Source of the DNA: Actinacidiphila rubida
Lineage (GTDB): Bacteria > Actinomycetota > Actinomycetes > Streptomycetales > Streptomycetaceae
Assembly (NCBI RefSeq): GCF_900110255.1
Contig: NZ_FODD01000033.1
Coordinates: 36,914 to 100,913 of the forward strand
Reading direction: 5' to 3'
Length of the DNA: 64,000 bases
Shown here piece after piece: positions 57,418 to 64,000 of this stretch. The notes under the pieces were generated by a model. The model saw only the letters and a list, made by a program, of their open reading frames with translations, was not told the origin of the DNA and did no database searches. How positions within the stretch are numbered: the first letter of the stretch is position 1; every line of letters starts with the position of its first letter. A program made the position numbers and the translations under genes.

Positions 57418-60210
57418 ATGAGCACACAACTGCTTTTAAGAGCACGGCTCTGCGCGGGGGTGGCCGCCACGGCCATGCTCGTCCTGGGCCTGCAGGGGAC
57501 GGCCGCGGCCGTGACGGCGGCGCAACCGGACCACGCGCCGGCCGCCGCCGCGAAGGCCCCCGCCGCGAAGTCCGTGCAGCCGGCCAAGGCCACCGCACCG
57601 CACGTCTCCGTCCGGTCCACGTCCGCATCGGCATCCGCGGCCACGCCACCGGCCGCCCCCTCGGGCCCCGGCCCGAACGGCAAGTACGGCTTCGCCTGGG
57701 CGCGGCCCGCCTCGGCCGTCACGCCCAGCACCACCACGCCCACCGCGAAGCCCAGCGCCACCGGCAAAGCCGCCGGCCCGACCGTCGCGCCGTCCTACAC
57801 GCACGAACCCGCGCCCGACCCGAGCTACGACCTGCCCCGCGGCACCGGCCCGGTCATGCACAGCATCACCATCTCGCTGGTGTTCTGGCTGCCGTCCGGC
57901 CGGCACTTCGAGGCCGATCCGAACGGTGACGCCGCCTTCGAGAACCTGCAGCAGCGGTGGGTGCAGGACACCGGCAACACGTCCTTCTACAACCTGCTGA
58001 CGCAGTACTACGACGACAGCGGACACATCCCCAACACGGTGTCGTTCGGCGGCAGTTACCTCGACACCCGGGCGTACCCGCACGACGGCACCATGGCGGG
58101 GCCGCTGACGTCGGGCGACATCACCGACGAGGTCTCGCACGCGGTGGCGGCCAAGGGGTGGGCCGAGGACTCCACGCACCTCGTCGCAGTCTTCACCGGG
58201 CGCGACGTCCAGCAGTGCTCGGCCCCGGACGCCCCCAACGGCTGCACATTCGTCGACGGCGGCAAGCACACCGGTGCGTACTGCGCGTACCACGACCACT
58301 TCGACGACAACGGCAAGGACGCCATCTACGCCTTCATGGGCAACGACGACGGCGACCACGGCGGCCCGTCCTGCGACGTCGGCGGCAGCTCGCCGAACGG
58401 CGACATGGCCGCGGACTCCGAGATCAGCACCCTGTCGCACGAAGTGATCGAAGCCGTCACCGACCCCCATCCCAACCAGTCCTGGACGCAGAAGGGCGAC
58501 CCCAGCGGCGGCGAGATCGGCGACAAGTGCGCGTACAAGTTCACCCCGCGCGACGACTCCGGTGCCGACGTGTACCTGCACGGCCACCCGTACATCGTGC
58601 AGGAGGAGTACAGCAACGCCGTCCACACCTGCGCGGCGGACATGTGCGTCATCGGCGGCAAGGACAACGTGTGCCCGCCGCAGGTGACGGCCGCGGAGAC
58701 GGTGGACAACCCCAACCCGGTCATCGGATCGACCCTCACCTACACCGTCCGGCTGCAGAACTCCGACGACACCGGGGCAGCGGCCAACCTGACGGTCAAC
58801 GGGCCCTTGCCGGACGGCTATACGGTCACCGGGCTGTCGGCGCCCGGGTCCACGTCCCAGACGTCCGACGCGAACTCCTTCACGGTCGGCTACGACACCC
58901 TCGCCGTGCACCAGAGCAGGACGATCACGGTGAAGGCGACGGTACCGGTGCAGGTCGGGACGCCCGCGTCGGCGTGCTCGACGATCGCGCTGCAGGACCT
59001 GCTGAGCGCGGCGCAGCCGTCGGTCAAGTCCAGCCCCTGCGGCTCGACGACACCCGGCAAGATCCCGACGTCGCTGACGTACACCGGCCCCACGTCGCAG
59101 GACTACCACGACGCGTTCACCGCGACCGCGCACCTGACCGGCGGGGGGTCGGCGCTGTCCGGCGGGCCGGTGGTGTTCACCCTCGGGGGCGCGCACTGCA
59201 CCGCCACCACCGACGGCTCCGGCAACGCCGGGTGCAGCCTGACGCCCGTCGACGCGGCGGGCACCGTGACGCTGCACGCGGACTACGCCGGTGACGGCAC
59301 GCACCTGGCGAGCTCGGACACCGCCGCGTTCACCATCAAGAAGGAGGAGACCACCCTCGCCTACACCGGGCCCAAGCACGTCGCCAACGGCGTGCCCGCC
59401 ACCTTGTCCGGCGTCCTGAAGGAGGACGGCACCACCGGCATCGCGGGCCGCACCGTGAAGATCGCGCTCGGCGCCGGCACCTCGGAGCAGGACTGCACCG
59501 GCACCACCGGCAGCGACGGCACGGTGTCCTGCACGATCCAGCTCGTCGACCAGCCGCTGAACGACACGGCGACCGTGCCCGTCGCGGTGACCTTCGCGGG
59601 CGACGGCTACTACCTGCCGTCGAGCGCGTCGGCGACCGTACGGCTCGAGTACTACACCGGCCGCTCGTTCGGCCTGTCCGCGAACGTCAACCTGCTGCTG
59701 GCGCCCCTGACGATCCCGCCGCAGCCCGACACCGGCCCGATCCGCACCGCGCACGCGTCCAGCACCACCACGCCGTGCTCGGTGACCGTCAACGCCCTGC
59801 TGCTGTCCGCGAACGGGCTGTGCGCCAACGTGACCACCACGCTGGCACCCGGCACGTCCACGGCGACGGCCACGGTGCAGAACGCCACCATCGGCCTGCC
59901 GGGACTGCCGGTCATCGGCATCTCCGGGCTGACCGCCACCTCGGTCAGCAGCTGCACCACCACGCACGGCTCGGCCACGCTCACCCTGACGATCGCCGGC
60001 GTGCCGGTGACCGTCCCGACCGCGCCGAACAGCGTGATCGGCCTGCCGGGCGGTGCCCGGCTGGTGGTGAACGAGCAGACGCCCGTGCCGGGCGCGGACT
60101 TCGGGACCACGGTGAACGCCGTGCACCTCCTCGTCCCGTCCCTGCTGGGCGGCACGACGGCCGACGTGATCGTCGGGTCGGCCACCAGCGACGCCCACAA
60201 CTGCAGTTGA
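57418..60210 (+). CDS. Large secreted Exordium-like protein with Ig-like repeats
   Basis: A 930-residue exported protein. Signal peptide (residues 1-31), then a Pro/Ala/Thr-rich linker to about residue 140. The catalytic-looking domain (residues about 145-420) has VMHSITISLVFWLPSG, ISTLSHEVIEAVTDPHPNQSW and GGEIGDKCAYKF. HEVIE is an HExxE-like pattern, and GEIGDKC is typical of Exordium/phosphate-induced-protein relatives. DUF11-like (ETVDNPNPVIGSTLTYTVRLQN) and two bacterial Ig-like domains (TGPTSQDYHDAFTATAHLTG, TGPKHVANGVPATLSGVL) follow, with a C-terminal Thr-rich domain. A metalloprotease or wall-binding role is possible. GGAGGGGAAG precedes the ATG. Confidence 0.75.
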   Translation: MSTQLLLRARLCAGVAATAMLVLGLQGTAAAVTAAQPDHAPAAAAKAPAAKSVQPAKATAPHVSVRSTSASASAATPPAAPSGPGPNGKYGFAWARPASAVTPSTTTPTAKPSATGKAAGPTVAPSYTHEPAPDPSYDLPRGTGPVMHSITISLVFWLPSGRHFEADPNGDAAFENLQQRWVQDTGNTSFYNLLTQYYDDSGHIPNTVSFGGSYLDTRAYPHDGTMAGPLTSGDITDEVSHAVAAKGWAEDSTHLVAVFTGRDVQQCSAPDAPNGCTFVDGGKHTGAYCAYHDHFDDNGKDAIYAFMGNDDGDHGGPSCDVGGSSPNGDMAADSEISTLSHEVIEAVTDPHPNQSWTQKGDPSGGEIGDKCAYKFTPRDDSGADVYLHGHPYIVQEEYSNAVHTCAADMCVIGGKDNVCPPQVTAAETVDNPNPVIGSTLTYTVRLQNSDDTGAAANLTVNGPLPDGYTVTGLSAPGSTSQTSDANSFTVGYDTLAVHQSRTITVKATVPVQVGTPASACSTIALQDLLSAAQPSVKSSPCGSTTPGKIPTSLTYTGPTSQDYHDAFTATAHLTGGGSALSGGPVVFTLGGAHCTATTDGSGNAGCSLTPVDAAGTVTLHADYAGDGTHLASSDTAAFTIKKEETTLAYTGPKHVANGVPATLSGVLKEDGTTGIAGRTVKIALGAGTSEQDCTGTTGSDGTVSCTIQLVDQPLNDTATVPVAVTFAGDGYYLPSSASATVRLEYYTGRSFGLSANVNLLLAPLTIPPQPDTGPIRTAHASSTTTPCSVTVNALLLSANGLCANVTTTLAPGTSTATATVQNATIGLPGLPVIGISGLTATSVSSCTTTHGSATLTLTIAGVPVTVPTAPNSVIGLPGGARLVVNEQTPVPGADFGTTVNAVHLLVPSLLGGTTADVIVGSATSDAHNCS

Positions 60211-60331
60211 GGCCCTGACCGCAAAGGGCACGCACGACCGCCGGCCCCGCCCCCGGGTTCATCCCGGGCGCGGGTCCGGCGCGCGCGGTGCGGGCTGCCG
60301 GGGGGCGCAGGGCAGGGAGGGGCGAGGCACG

Positions 60332-60532
60332 ATGGAAGGCGTGGGTGAGGGCGGTGAAGCCATCACGGTGGAGCGGCTGAGCAAGACGTTCGGCACACTC
60401 ACCGCGCTGGACGACGTGTCGTTCCGGGTGCCGCCGCAGACCGTGTTCGCCACCACCTCGGCCACGGGGGAGGGGAGCCCGTGGAGGAAATACGCAACGA
60501 GGTGCAGGAGCCCCTCAAGACCGCGGAGATGA
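60332..60532 (+). pseudogene. N-terminal remnant of an ABC transporter ATPase
   Basis: AITVERLSKTFGTLTALDDV followed by SFRV is the start of an ABC ATPase, but the Walker A motif that should follow is absent and unrelated sequence takes over at about 60440. The frame ends at 60532. A truncated fragment. Confidence 0.7.
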
Positions 60533-60569
60533 ACCGACACCTCAGATTCTGTCCGCTGGCGCCTCGCGG

Positions 60570-60815
60570 TTGCTGGTGGGCGTGGACCACCACGATGAAC
60601 GGCACGCGGACTTGTGGCTCATCGCGAATCGCCTCGCGCTGGAGATCACGTACCAGTCCGTATACAGCAGCAAGGACTTCCGGACTTCTTACCGGCTCGA
60701 CGCTGTCACCGCGCTCGGCAACCACCCGTTCAACCAGGCGTTCGTCCAGAACGGCAACCACCCGTGCGCACCGCTTCGCGCCGCCCGGCCCACAAAGAGC
60801 CCTATGCCGGGCTGA
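60570..60815 (+). CDS. Small ORF of unknown kind, possibly a gene fragment
   Basis: An 81-residue frame, HDERHADLWLIANRLALEIT then YQSVYSSKDFRTSYRLDAV, with protein-like composition. The preceding frame (60481-60560, EEIRNEVQEPLKTAEMNRHL) also looks coding, so this may be one gene split by a frameshift near 60560. Not recognised. Confidence 0.4.
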   Translation: MLVGVDHHDERHADLWLIANRLALEITYQSVYSSKDFRTSYRLDAVTALGNHPFNQAFVQNGNHPCAPLRAARPTKSPMPG

Positions 60816-61109
60816 CGTCAGCAGCCCGGCGAGCACCGGCTGAGCGATGCGGGCGCCGACCGCCAACGGGCAGCCCGCGCTCGCCGCCTACACGCCACGG
60901 TCCGGCGGTGGCCATCGTGTGCACACCCTGCAGGTCCTCAGCGTCAGTGCAGGGCGGGCCCACACGACTTCGTCTTCGCCGATCCGCGCATCTTCGACGT
61001 CTTCGAGCTGCCACGCGAGATTCCTCCCTGCGAATTCTGCCCGGAGCGATGAGTCCGGACGGTGCGGCCGGTACGCACGGGTGAGCACTGAAACGAGGGG
61101 AATCCCCGC
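60816..61109. other. Intergenic stretch without a supported gene
   Basis: No convincing ORF; lies between fragments. Confidence 0.35.
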
Positions 61110-61406
61110 GTGAGCGTCATCGTCGTCGAGTTGATCACCCTGGACGGGATCGTGTCCGACCCGGACGGATCGCAAAGCACGCCACTGGGCGGCTGGAGGT
61201 TCCAGTACGGCCGGAAGGAGGTCGGCACGGAGCACAGATTCCGCCTTGGCCCCGCGCTGGACGAGGGTGTGCCGCTGCTCGGGCGCGTCACCTGGCAGCT
61301 GCTCGCGCGGATATGGCCCGGCCGCCAGGACCCGTACGCCGCGCGGCTCCAAGAACTCGCTCCCTTCCGCACCATGATCTTCACCGTGGACGACATCGTG
61401 CTGTAG
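61110..61406 (+). pseudogene. Truncated dihydrofolate reductase-like (RibD C-terminal) gene
   Basis: 98 residues: SVIVVELITLDGIVSDPDGS, GGWRFQYG, DEGVPLLGRVTWQLLARIWP, the N-terminal half of a DHFR/RibD-C family protein (usually about 180-200 residues). TAG ends it at FTVDDIVL, where the family normally continues. GAGGGG before the GTG suggests it was once expressed. Confidence 0.7.
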
Positions 61407-61474
61407 GCGATCCCGACAAGCGAACACATCGAACCGGCGAGGCCCGTGAGTCCAGCCGAATCTGGCTACCCACA

Positions 61475-61738
61475 ATGAAGGCGCGCAAGGAGGACGACCC
61501 TGCCGTCAATCCTGCGGGGTCGATCTCCCCGGGAGCCTCGGACCACCTCAACTGGTTCAAACTGATGGAGTCCGCTGGCGCCGCCAACGCCCTGGACTAC
61601 CAGATGAGCAGTTACCTCCTGATTCAGTGGCTCACAGGCAAAGGCAAGACCATCGGACTGAGTGACGACACGGGCCTCGCGCAGAATTACTGGATCTTCG
61701 GGCAGTCGTCGACCTTCACCGTCAACGCAGGACAGTAA
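61475..61738 (+). CDS. Hypothetical protein, possibly a fragment
   Basis: An 87-residue frame from ATG 61475: KARKEDDPAVNPAG, SDHLNWFKLMESAGAANALD, YQMSSYLLIQWLTGKGKTIG, ending FTVNAGQ. Composition is protein-like and less GC-biased than the flanks. No ribosome binding site is clear. A strong hairpin follows 28 bases after the stop. Not recognised. Confidence 0.5.
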   Translation: MKARKEDDPAVNPAGSISPGASDHLNWFKLMESAGAANALDYQMSSYLLIQWLTGKGKTIGLSDDTGLAQNYWIFGQSSTFTVNAGQ

Positions 61739-61766
61739 GGCGCCCCATCTGAACTCCTAGCGTGAA

Positions 61767-61807
61767 GTCGTCCGCCCGCGCCACGTGTCTTGGCGCGGGC
61801 GGACGAC
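61767..61807. terminator. Perfect 17-bp hairpin
   Basis: A 17-base arm beginning GTCGTCCGCCCG and its exact complement enclose a 7-base loop. The strongest hairpin seen in the window; it probably works in both directions. Confidence 0.85.
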
Positions 61808-61886
61808 TACGGTAGACCCTGCATACCTCACAGTAAGGAAATGGGTGTGGGTTGTTGTTCGCATGTCGACCTGGGTGGGTTTGTTG

Positions 61887-62258
61887 ATGGTCAGTACTGT
61901 TAGGCGGCGCAACAAGACCATCATATCCCTTGTGCTGACGGCCGCCGCAGTGTACGGGGTTTTTCGATTCCAGGCGTCCGAGAACAAGGGATTCATTTCT
62001 ATCCGTGACTACAACGCGGCAAAAATAGGTACCTCGGAAAAAGCACTCCGCTCGCACCTCGACCCGTCCCTGTCGTCGGACAATATTCCCAATTACCTCC
62101 CGGATCCGCCCGGTGACGAGTGCTTCTACTATGAAGATGATCAGACCTCAATCGACGGTACGACATTTCGTTTTTGTTTCAAGGCGGGTGTCCTCGACCT
62201 CAAGGACGGGTACGGTCCGGCCTTTGATTCTGGCCAAATCCAGGCGGCGCACTCGTGA
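61887..62258 (+). CDS. Small membrane-anchored protein of lower GC content
   Basis: A 123-residue protein from ATG 61887 (ATG 61863 is an alternative). RRRNKTIISLVLTAAAVYGVFRF is a positively charged start and single membrane segment. The external part contains SIRDYNAAKIGTSEKALRSHL and CFYYEDDQTSIDG, with two Cys. Codon use is clearly less GC-rich (ACATTTCGTTTTTGTTTC at about 62162), suggesting transfer. Not recognised. Confidence 0.6.
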   Translation: MVSTVRRRNKTIISLVLTAAAVYGVFRFQASENKGFISIRDYNAAKIGTSEKALRSHLDPSLSSDNIPNYLPDPPGDECFYYEDDQTSIDGTTFRFCFKAGVLDLKDGYGPAFDSGQIQAAHS

Positions 62259-62481
62259 GTTGTTTCATTTCGACTCCAGGCCTGCCTTGCAAATCGTTGT
62301 TGTCCGACCGTGATATCGAAGGTGATGTAAGACTCTGGATTCCCAAGGCTTACGTATGCCCTCTCGGAGCCGGCGGCTGACGAATACGTTCTACGGCCTG
62401 TCCGCCAAGTGACGGCGCCGGCATCGGTCGGTATCGCAAGGGCCAGGTGCCACCAGGCGACACCCAGCCCATCCAGGCCGC

Positions 62482-63300
62482 GTGCAAGGACGTCCGCGAG
62501 CCCTCAAGGAGCGCCGCACCGAACCGGAGGAGAAGACCGAGGACCTGCGCGAGGTGGGGAACGCGCGCCTGGACCGCCTGCTCTTCGTCGCCTACCGGCA
62601 GGCCGTCAGGGACGGCAACCTCGCCGCGATCGACCGTGCGCTGCGCATCATCGAGCGCCGCGCGCGCCTCCTCGGCTTGGACCGGCCGCAGCGCGCCGAG
62701 CTCACCGGCGTCGAGGGTGAAGCGATCGATGCCTGGCGCCTATCCTCCTACGGGACGGGCCTGATCGACCTTGAGCTCGACGGGGGCCGCTTCACACCCG
62801 TCCCCAAATACGCCCGGTCGATCTGGGAGCGATGGCTCGCTGGACCATCGGCCGCCGTGAACACCTGGGCCGGCCTCGACACCCGCCGCCGCGGGGCCTG
62901 GCATGACCTTGTACGCGAGCGGGCCTGCCGACGATCCCACCGTGACCGGCCAGCCGGTCACGCCTACGAACTCGACGGCCGGTACATCACCGACGAACCA
63001 GCCCTCTACCTGGCGCTCGGCGAGGCGGTCAACGGCCCCGGCGGCTACTCCGACGGATGCCTCGCCGCCCTCGACGACTGCCTGCGCGGCACCTTCGGCT
63101 ACACCGCCCCCGCCACCTTGCTCTGGCGAGACGCCGCGACCACGCGCGAGCACCTGTCCCACGCCCTGACACCGGACGGCCCGCCCTACCCTCTCTGTCA
63201 AAGTAGCGGTCCGCCCTGCTGCCCGGTCTTCTTGCCGTCCGGACGGCCGCCGTTTTCGCCGGCATTCGCGCCCTCGCCTGCGCCGCCACCGATGCCGTGA
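62482..63300 (+). pseudogene. Frameshifted terminase-small-subunit-like segment joined to a truncated barstar-like domain
   Basis: Residues about 20-70 (REVGNARLDRLLFVAYRQAV, DRALRIIERRARLLGLD) resemble phage terminase small subunits or related DNA-binding proteins. A likely upstream part is in another frame (GQVPPGDTQPIQAACKDVRE), so one base appears lost at about 62500. Residues about 165-235 match barstar (ELDGRYITDEPALYLALGEA, LDDCLRGTFGYTAPATLLWR). The usual C-terminal helix and strand are replaced by a Pro/Ser run. Probably remnants of two genes in one frame. Confidence 0.5.
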
Positions 63301-63659
63301 CCGCCGTCATCCGCTGAATCGCACGCGGCAGCAACGAACCGTGCCCGCGGCGGCAACCCCGGCCGACGAGCTGCGGATACCGACCCCCGATTGAAGGGTC
63401 TTCAGTACGCCGGGCGACAGGCCCGGCGGCGGCACGCCCGTATTGCCGACGTAGGCGATCAAGCTCGCACCGCGCTGTGGCTGTTGCCCGCCTCGCACAC
63501 TGACATCAAGATGCGCCACGTCGCCGAACTCATCGTGGAATAGGTGCAGACGGGACACCTCGCGAGCGACACCTGCCACAAGCTGGGACGCAGCAAGGCG
63601 AAGGGCACGACCCCGCGCCCCGAACCCGGCTGACCGGTGCTCAGCCCCTCGCGCCGTCG
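63301..63659. other. Degenerate stretch, no intact gene
   Basis: A rightward frame reads TALWLLPASHTDIKMRHVAE then stops at TAG near 63541 and resumes; it looks like a decayed gene of unknown kind. Confidence 0.35.
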
Positions 63660-64000
63660 TCAGGAGCGAGCGAGCCGGGCCGCGAGATAGGGCGCGGTGG
63701 AGCTCCGGCGAGCCCTGGCTATCTTGGCCGGCGGTCCTGCCGCGACCACCCGCCCCCCGCGTCACCGCCGCCCGGCCCGAGGTCGATGACCCAGTCTGCG
63801 GTGGCGATCGTGTCGAGGTCGTGCTCGACGAGGACGACCGTGTTGCCGGCGTCGACGAGCCGGTGCAGCTGCCGCAGCAGCGCGATGTCCGAGGGGTGCA
63901 GTCCCGCCGTCGGCTCGTCGAGCAGGTAGAGCGCGTGCCCGCGGCGGGCTCGCTGAAGTTCGGTGGCAAGTTTGATGCGTTGCGCCTCACCACCGCTGAG
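63660..64000 (-). pseudogene. UvrA-like ABC protein, C-terminal part, with a frameshift (5' end outside window)
   Basis: The minus strand reads LSGGEAQRIKLATELQRAR then LYLLDEPTAGLHPSDIALL and GNTVVLVEHDLDTIATADW, the signature, Walker B and switch regions of the second UvrA ATPase. In-frame TAG lies at 63719, just after DLGPGGGDAGGG. Skipping one base in the C6 run at 63753-63758 restores RVVAAGPPAKIARAR and an end at 63660. It is either a decayed UvrA paralogue or a homopolymer sequencing error. The rest of the gene lies beyond the window. Confidence 0.75.

Noticed and set aside
20198..64000. NRPS, PKS, lanthipeptide, radical SAM or YcaO genes
   Set aside because: None of their core motifs were seen in any frame, so the cluster was not assigned to these classes.
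60211..64000. Integrated mobile element with the tRNA-like gene as attachment site
   Set aside because: No integrase, transposase or flanking copy of the tRNA 3' end was found; the fragments come from unrelated genes.

Overview
The window is very GC-rich, with overlapping ATGA/GTGA operon junctions and frequent GTG starts. Twin-arginine signals, SigE-family sigma factors, NTF2-like genes and an adjacent tap-tpg pair point to a Streptomyces-like actinomycete. Tap and Tpg replicate the ends of linear replicons. They lie at 10.4-13.3 kb, and the right third carries many gene fragments, so the window probably lies in a chromosome arm near an end or on a linear plasmid.

Layout: (1) 1-7069 is an ebo operon: partial eboC, a TIM-barrel isomerase, eboA, eboB, eboE and eboF. 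A ScyD/ScyE-like secreted beta-propeller gene follows. In cyanobacteria ebo genes serve export of the scytonemin precursor, so a Scy-like gene beside ebo here is notable. (2) 7405-19887 holds a Tat-exported 5'-nucleotidase, a TMEM175-like channel, tap-tpg, a DUF2255/SnoaL fusion, a LysR regulator, an extra pyrE, and a TetR-SDR pair sharing the same operator. (3) 20198-37609 is the most interesting block, apparently an undescribed peptide-linked biosynthetic cluster. A 19-residue ORF and a hairpin head a leftward operon encoding an FGE-fold enzyme, an MBL hydrolase, an esterase, an unknown protein, an aldehyde dehydrogenase and a PLP lyase-methyltransferase fusion. A divergent rightward operon encodes an enolase-superfamily epimerase, an ATP-grasp ligase, a glutathionylspermidine-synthase-like ligase, an MFS exporter, a flavin-binding (PNPOx-fold) protein and another ATP-grasp ligase. 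A second MFS gene closes the left edge.

(4) 37785-55288 is rich in exported and surface proteins: an S53 protease, a repeat-rich secreted protein, an M20 hydrolase, a three-gene WxL/DUF916-like surface cassette and a beta-helix protein. Two sigma factor/membrane protein pairs and small regulators lie among them. Fragments of a TPR gene and of the S53 protease lie at 48.1-48.5 kb. (5) 55289-64000 is a degenerate zone with a helicase-associated-domain pseudogene, an unusual tRNA-Gly-like gene with its own terminator, a lipoprotein and a large Exordium-like secreted protein. It then holds fragments of ABC, DHFR-like, terminase-like/barstar and UvrA-like genes.

The proposed pathway in region 3 is inference: PLP, dehydrogenase and methyltransferase enzymes could supply an unusual amino acid, the ligases could form amide bonds, the epimerase could set a stereocentre, and the MFS proteins could export the product. 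The small peptide could be a ribosomal precursor or scaffold, or only a leader peptide.
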